Shown piece by piece: positions 1-8,453 of a DNA stretch of 30,962 bases; positions within the stretch are counted from its first letter, which is position 1, and the number at the start of each line of letters is the position of its first letter. Both the position numbers and the translations under genes were made by a program. The stretch comes from a virus. The notes under the pieces were generated by a model that saw only the letters and a program-made list of their open reading frames with translations, did not search any database and was not told where the DNA came from. The DNA lies in the IMG/VR virus record IMGVR_UViG_3300032322_000028, positions 1 through 30,962 of that record. One strand, given 5' to 3'.

Positions 1-62
1 CCCGGGGCCATGCCCTGCGGCGCTTGTTGAGGGGCCAGAGAAGCGATTCCTTGTTGCATCAT
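1..62 (-). CDS. Partial N-terminus of a further late virion gene, cut by the window edge
   Basis: Two consecutive ATG codons (62-60 and 59-57) overlap the TGA stop of the preceding 689-residue gene in an AAATGATG arrangement, the coupling used by many neighbours here. The frame stays open to base 1 and begins MMQQGIASLAPQQAPQGMAP. It is Gln/Ala/Pro rich, like the upstream ejection-type proteins, so it is probably another internal virion protein. Only about 20 residues are visible and no family can be assigned. Which of the two ATGs is used cannot be decided. Confidence 0.6.
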   Translation of the reverse strand, partial: MMQQGIASLAPQQAPQGMAP

Positions 63-2128
63 TTGCCACCCATAGCCTTAAACAACCCAAGCGCCCCGAG
101 TCCGCCTTGCAGCGCAGCAGTCATGCCAGACTGACCGGAGTCATACGGACGCGCCGCCACGGGAAGCCCTTGCAGCATACTCTGCATAAACGTGGCCTGT
201 TGATACGGGTACTTCAGCGACTCTTGGAACTGCTGATAGCCGAAGTCCAGCGGCTGCTGCATGAAGCCCTGCTGCGTAGCCCCGGCCCCGAGCATCCCCT
301 GGAGACCCTGGAGCCCGAACTGACCCGCCTGCGTGCCGATGCCGCTCATCAGGTTGCCCGCACCAAGCAGACCCTGAAGCCCTTGCTGGCCCATGTTTGC
401 GCCAAACTGCCGGGACTGCTCGCCAAGCTGCGCCCCCGCAAGGCCGTACTGAGCACCAAGCTGCGCGCCCTGCATACCCTGACCGTAGCCGAACTGGCGA
501 GACTGCTCGCCTAGACGCTGCGCTTCAAGCCCCGCTTGCTGGTTGAGTTGCTGTGCCTGAAGGTTCTGCCCCGCGCCCAGGTTCTGAACACCAAGCAACG
601 CCGCAAGGTTCTGTTGCCCCGTGGTCAGTCCAGCCTGTTGGTTTGCGAGAGCAGCTTGCTGCGCCATCTGCGCGTTCTGGAGGTTTGCAGCCTGACCGAA
701 CTGACCTTGCTGTAAACCAAACTGCCCAAGAAGACCCTGGTTTGCGAGGTTCGCCTGCTGCTGCAACTGCGCGTTCTGAAGCGCCGCGTTGTATGCCTGC
801 TGGGCGTTGAACTGCCCGGTCTGCATCCCGGCCTGCTGATTGGCAAGGAGTGCTTGGAGTCCAGTGGCTTGGTTCAACTGCTGCGCTTGAAGCCCCGTCT
901 GAGCTTGGAGCCCCTGCGTTTGCAGCCCTGCGGACAGGTTCTGGAGATTGGCCTGCTGCTGGTTCTGTTGGTTTGCCAGAGCGGCCTGAAGCGCTTGCTG
1001 GGCGTTCATGCCAGAAGCCTGGAGGCGGTTCGCCTCCGTTTGCACCCGCGCCTGCTGCTCGTTGTTGAGGTTGGCAAGCGCCGTCTGGAGACCCGTTTGC
1101 ACGCCCAGTTGCTGAGCCGCTTGCTGAGAGGCGAGGTTCTGCTGCCCGACCGTGAGCCCGGTGCCGATGTTGGCCTGCTGAGCAGCTTGCCTAGCCTGCT
1201 GTTCTTGGTTGAACTGCTGCTGTGCGCGTTCGTAGGCGGATTGCAGCCCGGTGGCCGTGATGTCCCCTAGCTGGGTCTGGAGGTTGCGAGCAGCTTCGGC
1301 TTCCTCGATGGCCTGACGGGCACCACCAAACGCTCCAGCCTGCGCAAAGCGTGCGCCTCGCCCAGTGCGGGCGATGTCCGCCTGCCGGATGGCTTCGCGG
1401 GTTTGCTTGTCCACCACCGCCTGCATATACGGCGACATGAAGGACTCAGCAGCGCCGGGGCGGGCAAAGCTCTCTGCCGTGACGCGCTCCGAAGGAGCCT
1501 GCATCTGGAAGGCCGCGATGCCGGGGGCGTAGCCGGTCTGAGCAGCCTGGATGCCTTGCGTTGAAACGCGCTCAGTGCCGACAGGGGCAGCAGCCTCCAT
1601 GCGGAGGTCACGCAGCGACGGAGCAGATACACGCTCTGCGCCCACTCGTTCAAACCCGATACCGCTGGGCCCCTGCATCTGCGCAGCCTGAACCTGCGGG
1701 GCAGTACCAAGCTGAGCCGCTTGCGCCTGTGCGCCTTGCACATCACGCGGAGCCTGCATCTGGAATCGCTCCAGTTGCGGAGCGAACACGTTGGACGCGA
1801 AGAAGTTGCTGGGCTGGTACGCAGCGGGGCCGCTGTAGAAGTTGCCGTACTGAGACGGCGTATACCCTAGCTGAGCAGCGCGATCCGCAGCAAGACGAGC
1901 GATGCCAGTAGCTTCGCCAAACTGACCGGGCGTTTGCAGACCAGAGAAGCCACGGAAGGCTTGTTCCTGAAGCCCCGAAGGACCAGCAAAGCGCTGGCCG
2001 GTGTACTCTTGAAACGGCAGATCGGCAAGACCCTCGGCCCTGCCCAGCATGTTGTAAATGTACTGGGCAAAGTTCGGGGAAAGGGTGGACTGCGTGGGGT
2101 CGAGTTCGGTGGTATTTGTGTCAGCCAT
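59..2128 (-). CDS. Gln/Ala-rich probable ejection (internal virion) protein, 689 aa
   Basis: This is a long low-complexity protein. The N-terminal 60 or so residues are ordinary sequence (TLSPNFAQYIYNMLGRAEGL, then PFQEYTGQRFAGPSGLQ). Residues about 110-225 carry recurring QMQAP, ERVSAP and TERVST segments. Residues about 230-300 are charged and helical (SPYMQAVVDKQTREAIRQ, FGGARQAIEEAEAARNLQTQ). From about 300 to 640 it is almost only Gln, Ala, Leu, Gly and Asn in repeated units such as LANQQAG, GLQAQQLNQ and LGEQSRQFG. There is no signal peptide or clear membrane segment. Position at the end of the tail genes and composition suggest a protein ejected with the DNA; this is inference. Two ATGs are possible (2131 and 2128); the second has GGAGG at a 5-base spacing and overlaps the upstream stop as TGATG, so I chose it. 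Confidence 0.85.
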   Translation of the reverse strand: MADTNTTELDPTQSTLSPNFAQYIYNMLGRAEGLADLPFQEYTGQRFAGPSGLQEQAFRGFSGLQTPGQFGEATGIARLAADRAAQLGYTPSQYGNFYSGPAAYQPSNFFASNVFAPQLERFQMQAPRDVQGAQAQAAQLGTAPQVQAAQMQGPSGIGFERVGAERVSAPSLRDLRMEAAAPVGTERVSTQGIQAAQTGYAPGIAAFQMQAPSERVTAESFARPGAAESFMSPYMQAVVDKQTREAIRQADIARTGRGARFAQAGAFGGARQAIEEAEAARNLQTQLGDITATGLQSAYERAQQQFNQEQQARQAAQQANIGTGLTVGQQNLASQQAAQQLGVQTGLQTALANLNNEQQARVQTEANRLQASGMNAQQALQAALANQQNQQQANLQNLSAGLQTQGLQAQTGLQAQQLNQATGLQALLANQQAGMQTGQFNAQQAYNAALQNAQLQQQANLANQGLLGQFGLQQGQFGQAANLQNAQMAQQAALANQQAGLTTGQQNLAALLGVQNLGAGQNLQAQQLNQQAGLEAQRLGEQSRQFGYGQGMQGAQLGAQYGLAGAQLGEQSRQFGANMGQQGLQGLLGAGNLMSGIGTQAGQFGLQGLQGMLGAGATQQGFMQQPLDFGYQQFQESLKYPYQQATFMQSMLQGLPVAARPYDSGQSGMTAALQGGLGALGLFKAMGGK

Positions 2129-2901
2129 CATGCCCTCCGCTGGAGTTTGTGCATCAGCGCGTACATGGCTTCAGGGCCTCCTGCTTGCTGAACTGCGCGG
2201 CGGGGGACGTACGCTTCACCGTTGGACACCTTGGCGGGAGTGACGCCGCTACGGCCCTGGATGCTGGCCGGGATACTGTCGCTCGTACCAGTGCCGGGGC
2301 CTCTGATCATTCTAGCGTGCGGCACCAGCGAAGCCAAGCCTTGCGGGCCACCCGCGCCATCCACTGCCCGTTTGGTCAGCACGAAGCCGCCATCTTCCAT
2401 CTTCACGTGCCCGCCTTGGGCGTAGGCTTGCATCAGCCCGCCTTGAGCGGCGAACCGGGCAATGGGCCCGTAGGCTCCCTGCGTCATCGTCCTCGTGACG
2501 GGCTTGGGCCCTGCATAGGCTAGGCGCGTGCCGCCGCCAGAAGGCTTGGCGCGGTCTTTGTACGCAGCCAGTGCAGCCAGCAGAGACATGATGCCCTGGG
2601 GGGTCTGAGCAAAGTCAAGCGCCTTACCGCCGAGGCCTTTGAAAGAGTCGAGAAGTCTCTTAAGAGAAAATGCGGGCGCTGCACCACCAGAAACCCCGGG
2701 CGGAACCGAAACCACATCCGGGTTGTAGTCACGACTAACATCTCCGGGGACCGAAACCACATCGGGGTTGTAGTCACGGCTTACATCCCCGGGAACAGAG
2801 ACTACATCAGGGTTGTAGTCGCGGCTAACGTCCCCAGGATCAGAAGGTTCAAAGGTCCAATCTGTGTTGGGATCGTAGATGTAGTCGTACCAGTCATCCA
2901 T
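2128..2901 (-). CDS. Probable internal virion protein with a triple 15-residue repeat, 257 aa
   Basis: The acidic, Tyr-rich N-terminus (MDDWYDYIYDPNTDW) is followed by three perfect copies of PGDVSRDYNPDVVSV at residues 22-36, 37-51 and 52-66, then PPGVSGG. Residues 75-120 form a helical region (FSLKRLLDSFKGLGGKALDF). The C-terminal half holds Gly-rich turns seen in many phage ejection and tail-tip proteins: AQGGHVKMEDGGFVLTKRAV, then IRGPGTGTSDSIPASIQG and VSNGEAYVPRRAV. GAGAGG precedes the ATG at 5 bases and overlaps the end of the upstream gene. I do not recognise a named family. The GPGTGTSDSIPA plus 'NGEAYV' pattern and the neighbours suggest a virion component entering the host with DNA. 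Confidence 0.85.
   Translation of the reverse strand: MDDWYDYIYDPNTDWTFEPSDPGDVSRDYNPDVVSVPGDVSRDYNPDVVSVPGDVSRDYNPDVVSVPPGVSGGAAPAFSLKRLLDSFKGLGGKALDFAQTPQGIMSLLAALAAYKDRAKPSGGGTRLAYAGPKPVTRTMTQGAYGPIARFAAQGGLMQAYAQGGHVKMEDGGFVLTKRAVDGAGGPQGLASLVPHARMIRGPGTGTSDSIPASIQGRSGVTPAKVSNGEAYVPRRAVQQAGGPEAMYALMHKLQRRA
2704..2838 (-). repeat. Three tandem 45-base coding repeats
   Basis: Three consecutive 45-base units encode identical 15-residue peptides PGDVSRDYNPDVVSV. The DNA copies differ at several third positions (for example ACATCCGGG, ACATCGGGG and ACATCAGGG on the plus strand) while the protein copies are identical. No length change interrupts the frame. Confidence 0.95.
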
Positions 2902-2902
2902 A

Positions 2903-4978
2903 TCAACCTCTCATAATTCTCAGCAGGTCTTCCAAGGACGTTTCTTCGCCCTGGTCAAATATCGTGCCAAACGGGTTACGCGCAGTAATCTGCGCCACCC
3001 GATACTCCTCCGGGGCCCGCTGCTGTTGCTGCCCAAGTAGCGCCAGCCACAAAGGCCAGTCAATCTCCTTAGGCTTGGCCGCAGGCGCGGGAGCCGGTGA
3101 CGGAGCGGGCGCAGGAGCGGGCGCTGGTGCAGGCCTGGGCGGCGGAGTTACTACGGGCGGAGGGCCAATGATAACCTCTGGGTCTGGCGGAGGTCCAACA
3201 TCAATCGGCGTATTTATGATGTCCTCAACGCTTAACACCGGCTCAATGGCTGTTGGCGTAACGCGAGGCGCGGTTACTACAACCTTTTGCGCTTCGTCCG
3301 GCGACGGGCCTTCGCGCACAACCGGCGTAGCATAAATAGGCGTATCGCCCTCTGGCGGAGGTGTAATGCGGTTCCCGGTAACAGTGATCTTTTCTGCCGG
3401 GGGCGCAGGCATTATCGCGTCAGGAGAAACTACGTTGCCTGTATCGATTGGCGTTTGAAGAATGTCTTCAACACTCAACGCCGGAGAAGACGAAACACGG
3501 CTTCCAGTAACTGTAACCTGCTCCGCCGGGGGCGTTACTGTTGGCAGATTGTCCGGAGGCGTGTAAATTGGAGCGCGGAGAATAGCATCTAGCGCGGCCT
3601 CATCCATCGACTGAAGGCCCCTGTTGCCAGTAACCGTGACTTGTTCTGCGGGAGCGGTTGACGGCGGCTCCAAACTTCTAACAAGCTCTTCCACCGCCAT
3701 CGGTTGCACTACAGATTCTGCAAGGATTCGGTCTACCAAATCCGTTTCCGGAATACGGTTGCCCGTGACAAGCACTTGCTCGGCGGGCGCAGTATCGGGC
3801 GGCAGATCAAAACCACCGAGAAGGTCTGGCTCGTCGCCCGCTGAGCCCTCGTCGCCGTAAATCTCTCGGTATATCTGCTGATTCGTTGGGGTATCCTGGG
3901 TCCACCCACTACCCGGCCCGTAGGCGCGGGACAAGGGGCTGTCGGCTTCAGGCGGCCTAGAGCCCGCCCGCATGATTTCGCCAATGATCGAGTTGGTGAC
4001 GGCTTTTTCTACGTCCCTGCCAAGCAAGGCGCTGGTCAGCGCCGAACCGGCAACCCGCTCCACTGGAGCAGGAAGGTCAACCTGATCGAGCAGCCCAGAG
4101 GTGGCGGCGTTTACAGCCGCGCCCGTGCCGCCGCTCAAAGCCCCGGAGACGAGCGCTTCTCCAATATCCCCGCCACGAACGGCTGCGCCCAGGGCAGAAG
4201 TGCCTGCGCCAGATACGGCTTTGGATGCTATGTCTCCAAGCGTCCCGCCGCCCACGGCTTCGCCCACAGCTTTGGCTGCGCCGCCGATGTAAGGTGCCGC
4301 GAGGGAGCCGATTCCTGCCCCAAGCGCTGCTTTTTCATCGCCGCCGCTCAGGATGTACCCCATGCCTGACTTGGCAAGAACAGAAGGCACTCCACCGGCA
4401 ATGAGCCCACCGGCCATCACGTTTCCGGCCAGAGCGGTCAGAACGCTCGACGCAAGATTGAACCACGGGTTTTCGTTTTCTCGTGGGTCGTAAACTCTTG
4501 TCGCACCAACAGGCTTACCTGAAGCATCAACCGCGCTAAATAAAGTTCGCCCGCCGCCAATATCTTTTCCAGCCAGACGGTAGCCCCCTTGTTCAAGAAA
4601 GGCTTTAGCCTCGGGGCTTAGATCCAAATTTTCATCAAAGCCGGGGCTTGCTTCAAATTGACCCTCAAAACCTAGAGAGCGCAGAAGTGCTTCGTCGTTA
4701 GCGGTAAAGGCGTACGTCCCCTCCTCTATTCCAGCAGAGCCCCCGTATTCGCCGCCAACATCTACGCCCCCCATGTAAGTGGTACTCCACCCCGCCGGAA
4801 GCTGAAAGGCTGAAGCAGCAGGAGCGGGAGCGGCGGCAACCGGCGCAGGAGCAGGGGCCACAGGCGCAGGAGCGACGGGAATGAAAGGCTCAACATCCTG
4901 CCCCAGCAGATAGCCAAGATCGAAGTCCTGCCGACCTTCTTCGTCATACTGGAGAAACGGATTGACGAAATCGTTCAT
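2903..4978 (-). CDS. Pro/Ala-rich probable ejection protein with five VTGNR-type repeats, 691 aa
   Basis: Four regions can be seen. Residues 30-56 are a Pro-Ala linker (VAPAPVAPAPAPVAAA). Residues 57-170 look globular (YMGGVDVGGEYGG; YDPRENENPWFNLASS). Residues 172-340 are Ala/Gly rich and partly hydrophobic (LASSVLTALAGNVMAGGLIA; GAGIGSLAAPYIGGAAKAVG), with a glycine-zipper look that could interact with membranes. Residues 398-572 contain five copies of a [PE]A[EQ][QK]-x-x-VT-x-x-R motif, most often PAEQVTVTGNR, alternating with LSVEDILQTPI-like segments. A second Pro-Ala linker (617-636) precedes a short ordered C-terminus (WPLWLALLGQQQQR, AQITARNPFGTIFDQ). The ATG overlaps the upstream stop as ATGA. 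No enzyme motif is seen. Ejection or tail-tip function is inferred from position and composition. Confidence 0.85.
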   Translation of the reverse strand: MNDFVNPFLQYDEEGRQDFDLGYLLGQDVEPFIPVAPAPVAPAPAPVAAAPAPAASAFQLPAGWSTTYMGGVDVGGEYGGSAGIEEGTYAFTANDEALLRSLGFEGQFEASPGFDENLDLSPEAKAFLEQGGYRLAGKDIGGGRTLFSAVDASGKPVGATRVYDPRENENPWFNLASSVLTALAGNVMAGGLIAGGVPSVLAKSGMGYILSGGDEKAALGAGIGSLAAPYIGGAAKAVGEAVGGGTLGDIASKAVSGAGTSALGAAVRGGDIGEALVSGALSGGTGAAVNAATSGLLDQVDLPAPVERVAGSALTSALLGRDVEKAVTNSIIGEIMRAGSRPPEADSPLSRAYGPGSGWTQDTPTNQQIYREIYGDEGSAGDEPDLLGGFDLPPDTAPAEQVLVTGNRIPETDLVDRILAESVVQPMAVEELVRSLEPPSTAPAEQVTVTGNRGLQSMDEAALDAILRAPIYTPPDNLPTVTPPAEQVTVTGSRVSSSPALSVEDILQTPIDTGNVVSPDAIMPAPPAEKITVTGNRITPPPEGDTPIYATPVVREGPSPDEAQKVVVTAPRVTPTAIEPVLSVEDIINTPIDVGPPPDPEVIIGPPPVVTPPPRPAPAPAPAPAPSPAPAPAAKPKEIDWPLWLALLGQQQQRAPEEYRVAQITARNPFGTIFDQGEETSLEDLLRIMRG
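3200..3787 (-). repeat. Five degenerate VTGNR / VEDIL composite coding repeats
   Basis: Within the 691-residue protein the motif occurs at residues 398-408 (PAEQVLVTGNR), 443-453 (PAEQVTVTGNR), 484-494 (PAEQVTVTGSR), 527-537 (PAEKITVTGNR) and 562-572 (EAQKVVVTAPR). Between them are LVDRILAES, LDAILRAPIY, LSVEDILQTPID and LSVEDIINTPID. Spacing is irregular (45, 41, 43 and 35 residues), so this is an old, diverged repeat and not a recent tandem duplication. Confidence 0.85.
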
Positions 4979-6327
4979 GTGAGATCCCAGAACGACATGG
5001 AGCCGATGGCGGTCTGCGTGCCGGTGAGCGCCCGGACGGCGATGGTGTAAATGTCACTCACACCCCCGATGGTAGCGCCAAGTTGCAGTTCCCAGTTGTA
5101 ATCTTGGCCGTTTCCGATGAGGCCGCTGGACTGGTTTGAAGCCAGTACGTACTGCGAAAACACAATCGTGCCGCCCGTGTAGCTCGTGGCCGACAGGTCT
5201 CGCTCAACATTGTTGGAATCCGTAGCACCCCAGGAAGCTCCTGTCAGGGTCGGGTTCTTGACTGCCACAACCTCAAATTTCACCGATGAAGACGAAGTCG
5301 GAAGCACCGAATACCCGTCTGGAACAATGACCGCGCCGGTCCTGCCTGAAGCCAGCCGGATCGACATCAGGGGAACAAAGGCACTGCCAATGTTCGTGTT
5401 GGCGGTCGTCATCCTGACCACGGTCGGGACCACTTTCTTCTCGTAGCCGCCCTCAGAAATCACCGTGGAGCAAATTTGCTTGAGCGTTGCCGAAGCCGTA
5501 GTCGCCCCGGTGTTCGTGATCTCGTACCGCACAGGCAAGATCGCCGTGGTCATGTAGACGGTGGTCAGGTTGTTTGCATTCTGGAACGTATGGCAGATGA
5601 TGGTTTGCCCGTTGATCACGAACCCGGCGCGGACGGAGCCCACGCCCAGCCACTCAAAGTCTTCCCAGAAAATCTGGGTCTTCGTCAGGTCTAGGGTAAA
5701 CCCGGAGTCACCCGAGCCGTCGAGCTTGTCTCCGTTCCAATCCGCCTGCGCTACCCGGGTATCCACGGCAGCACCCGTCACGTACGTACGTCTGACGATG
5801 TAAACCGTCGTGCCGTCTCGCTCAATAAAGACGCCGTTCTCAGTGTTGAAGTATCCCACCCGGATACGCTGTCCGTCTTGCGCCGCAGGCATGGCGAAAG
5901 TGTTTAGCACCAAGAGGCTCTTACCCGGCTGGTACGGGAAAGACCTAAGCGTCTGACGCACCACGCTGGACCCGCTGCTCGTGGTCACGTTCAGGTTGAC
6001 TGTGCTCTCGTTGGCCGTGTACGTCACCGTCCCACCCGTGGCGGTGGTCTCGCTAAACAGATCGTTCTTCTCGTAGCGGTTCTGAGAATCAAACAGGGTG
6101 TACGGAGAACTGAAGCGGGCGCGGCTAAACGCATCCAGCGCAGTGCCGTAGAACTGGACGTTTACAGGTTGTGCTGCCACGATTTCTCCAAGCAAGCTGT
6201 CCAGTTGGTTGAAATAAAGCCGCAGGACGTTGACTAGGTTGTCAAGATAGTTCTGCGTGTACGTTTCCGGGGGCTTGGGAAGCGCAGGGGCGCGAAAGCG
6301 CTTGACGATGTTGACCCAGATACTCAT
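4975..6327 (-). CDS. Tail-associated structural protein, 450 aa, family not recognised
   Basis: The N-terminal 60 residues are helical (NIVKRFRAPALPKPPETYTQ, then NYLDNLVNVLRLYFNQLDSL). The rest is beta-rich and Thr/Ser/Gly-rich, for example SFPYQPGKSLLVLNTF, RIRVGYFNTENGVFIERDG and FWEDFEWLGVGSVRAGFVIN. These strands look like a receptor-binding, jelly-roll or hub domain. It lies between the nozzle and the ejection proteins, with ATGA overlaps at both ends (upstream nozzle stop, downstream 691-residue gene start), so it is probably translated at a fixed ratio with them. Minor tail, hub or tailspike-like roles are possible. No catalytic motif is visible. Confidence 0.85.
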   Translation of the reverse strand: MSIWVNIVKRFRAPALPKPPETYTQNYLDNLVNVLRLYFNQLDSLLGEIVAAQPVNVQFYGTALDAFSRARFSSPYTLFDSQNRYEKNDLFSETTATGGTVTYTANESTVNLNVTTSSGSSVVRQTLRSFPYQPGKSLLVLNTFAMPAAQDGQRIRVGYFNTENGVFIERDGTTVYIVRRTYVTGAAVDTRVAQADWNGDKLDGSGDSGFTLDLTKTQIFWEDFEWLGVGSVRAGFVINGQTIICHTFQNANNLTTVYMTTAILPVRYEITNTGATTASATLKQICSTVISEGGYEKKVVPTVVRMTTANTNIGSAFVPLMSIRLASGRTGAVIVPDGYSVLPTSSSSVKFEVVAVKNPTLTGASWGATDSNNVERDLSATSYTGGTIVFSQYVLASNQSSGLIGNGQDYNWELQLGATIGGVSDIYTIAVRALTGTQTAIGSMSFWDLT

Positions 6328-8441
6328 TTGCGGCCATCGGGTCTAACGTCGAGGCGAGGGCTACCAAGCTGCCATGTAGTCCCGATCTGGTTGGCTTCGA
6401 TCTTGATGGACATCTGCCGTCCACGCACCCGCGTATTGATCTGCCCCGTGAACTGGTCGATCTCGTAGGTCTTGCCACCAATTGTCTGGCTTGTGCCCGT
6501 TTGCACAACCGAGCCATCCGCGCTTCCCCCAACCGACAGCGGATTGTTGTATCCAGAGCCGGAGTTTTGCAGCGGCAGCAGCGTCATGGTGACAGCAGGA
6601 GCGCCCGCCGTCGAGCCACGGAACGTAACGTCAGGCAGCACCCGCCAGATAAACGAGAAGTTGTGCCCGTCATCAATGTCGAACTGCGAGGACATGATGT
6701 AGGAGTTGATCGGGGCGGGCGTTGCGGTTTCTTCGTCGTCTACCCCGTCTTCGTGGTTGACGAGGTTGTTGCTGTAGGTGGCCGCGACCGGGAAGTCTCG
6801 CAGGCCGGAATCAACCCAAGCCGTGCGAGCCAGAGAGCCGTAGTACCAAGCGCCCTCACCGCCGTTTTCGGCGTAGTTAAAAACCACGTACCTGTTTATC
6901 GTGCTGGAACCGGCGGAACAGTAGAACCACCAGACCTCGTTGAAACCCTCGTTGGTCGCGGCAAAAATCTGATCTGCCTGCGCCATGTTGATGTCGCTGT
7001 AGATGAACTTGCGCAGATCGCAGCGCAGCGTCGAGCTACGCCCGTCGTACTTGTAGAATTTGTCTATGCCCATCCAGTACACCACGCCTGCGGCGATTGC
7101 CGTTGCGTTTTGACTGATGATGGAGATGTTGTCCGTCAGTAGTTGTGAGCCCCAGACAATGGGCGGGCCCAGGTACTGAAGCGAATACAACGTGGAGTCC
7201 GTCCACACCAGAATCTCCTGGCGCGACTGAAGAGATGAAATGATCTTGGAGCCGTGCGACAGGCGCACAGAGCCTGCTTGGTTGGTGGCTGCGGGCGTCC
7301 ACATCACCGCGTTTTCCTGATCCGTCCACCGGATCAGCATGGGGTCTTGCGTCGTGGAGCCGTAGTCGTTTACACCGAAGGCAATGACGAACCGGCTCGT
7401 GTCCGAGATGATGAACGTGTTTTGCACCGTAGGAACGTCCGACGCACCGGCCAGTTGCGTGAGCGGGATGCCCCTTGGGATGATGGACTGGATGCCAGAC
7501 TGCGAGCCAGAGGTGTTGATCGCAGAGCCTGTGGCCGTAGACGCCACGTTAAACGTGGTGCCCGTGGAGTTGATTGCGTAGTACGTCTGCCCTGGGATGA
7601 GCCCGGTAGGCAGAGCGCCGGTCGTGTTGAATTGAATCGCCGTGCCGTTTGGCACATTGACCGTAGCCGTGACCACCGCAGGAGATGCGATGGAGATGGA
7701 GACCGTCTGGTTCAGCACCCCGATGTTGCTGTTCCAGTAATACATGAGCCCGCCACGCGGGCCGAAGATCAGATCCTGGCCGTAGTTGCTCTGCGTCCAC
7801 AGGCGGATGGAAACGTCAGAAGTCGTCCCGATGCCCCAGGTACCCGTGCCCCAGCCGCCACCACCCCAGCCCGAAAGCGCCACGGAGGTGGACGTACCCA
7901 CGTTGATCTCGTACAGCGCGTAAACCGCAGACCCGCCGCCAGTTGTGGTTGACCCGGCATTTGTCCCGGCATCAATGGTGTACGTCGTGCCTGTAGCGTA
8001 CGTGATCTGGTACGTGCCGTTTAGGTTCAAGCCGCCAACCGTCGTGGCGTTGCTAAACGTAACGAAGTCGTTGTTGACGAACCCGCCGCTTGCATCCGTC
8101 ACTGTAACGATGGACGAGCCGCTTTGCGTGGCAAACGGGTTGCTGAGCGTGTTGACTACGCGGTACGGCGTAATGTCGTTGTAAACGCCGCCGCTTTCGA
8201 TGTAGAACTTCAGGTGCGTGCCCACACCCATCAGGTTCAAACCGCCGAGCGTGACCCAGTTCCACAGCGAGCGGCAAACGCCCAAGAACGTGCTGGCAGA
8301 GATGCGCTTCCAGCCGCCGATAGCCTCGGGTGTTCCCTGACGGAAACGAATCTTTTCGGACTCGTACCAGCCGCCTTCCGCCGTATATCTGGTACCCTCT
8401 CTCCAGAGTCCTGGTTTTAGTTGCAGTTTCTTTAGCGGCAT
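6324..8441 (-). CDS. Tail nozzle / packaged-DNA stabilisation protein (P22 gp10-like beta-propeller), 705 aa
   Basis: The N-terminus (LKPGLWREGTRYTAEGGWYE, then KIRFRQGTPEAIGGWKRI) and the following WNWVTLGGLNLMGVGT match the pattern of P22 gp10-like nozzle proteins, which plug the tail below the adaptor and keep DNA in the head. Later strands DPMLIRWTDQENAVMWTPA, ILVWTDSTLYSLQYLG, VYWMGIDKFYKYDG and YVVFNYAENGGEGAWYYG are repeated propeller blades. Two inserted beta modules (about residues 108-170 and 240-305, with 'GLNLNGTYQIT' and 'GLIPGQTYYAIN') resemble modules in the 901-residue protein. The C-terminus (INTRVRGRQMSIKIEANQIG) is typical of the family. The gene follows the holin and has only a weak ribosome binding site (GGCGGA). 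The nozzle assignment is by remembered similarity and gene order. Confidence 0.85.
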   Translation of the reverse strand: MPLKKLQLKPGLWREGTRYTAEGGWYESEKIRFRQGTPEAIGGWKRISASTFLGVCRSLWNWVTLGGLNLMGVGTHLKFYIESGGVYNDITPYRVVNTLSNPFATQSGSSIVTVTDASGGFVNNDFVTFSNATTVGGLNLNGTYQITYATGTTYTIDAGTNAGSTTTGGGSAVYALYEINVGTSTSVALSGWGGGGWGTGTWGIGTTSDVSIRLWTQSNYGQDLIFGPRGGLMYYWNSNIGVLNQTVSISIASPAVVTATVNVPNGTAIQFNTTGALPTGLIPGQTYYAINSTGTTFNVASTATGSAINTSGSQSGIQSIIPRGIPLTQLAGASDVPTVQNTFIISDTSRFVIAFGVNDYGSTTQDPMLIRWTDQENAVMWTPAATNQAGSVRLSHGSKIISSLQSRQEILVWTDSTLYSLQYLGPPIVWGSQLLTDNISIISQNATAIAAGVVYWMGIDKFYKYDGRSSTLRCDLRKFIYSDINMAQADQIFAATNEGFNEVWWFYCSAGSSTINRYVVFNYAENGGEGAWYYGSLARTAWVDSGLRDFPVAATYSNNLVNHEDGVDDEETATPAPINSYIMSSQFDIDDGHNFSFIWRVLPDVTFRGSTAGAPAVTMTLLPLQNSGSGYNNPLSVGGSADGSVVQTGTSQTIGGKTYEIDQFTGQINTRVRGRQMSIKIEANQIGTTWQLGSPRLDVRPDGRK

Positions 8442-8453
8442 AGGTCCGCCTGT

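Noticed and set aside
854-1270. Plus-strand open frame of 138 codons, Leu/Arg rich
   Set aside because: It is antisense to the repetitive Gln/Ala-rich gene, whose codon bias (CAG, GCC) keeps the opposite strand free of stops. It has no ribosome binding site, and its Leu/Arg composition is that of an antisense shadow.
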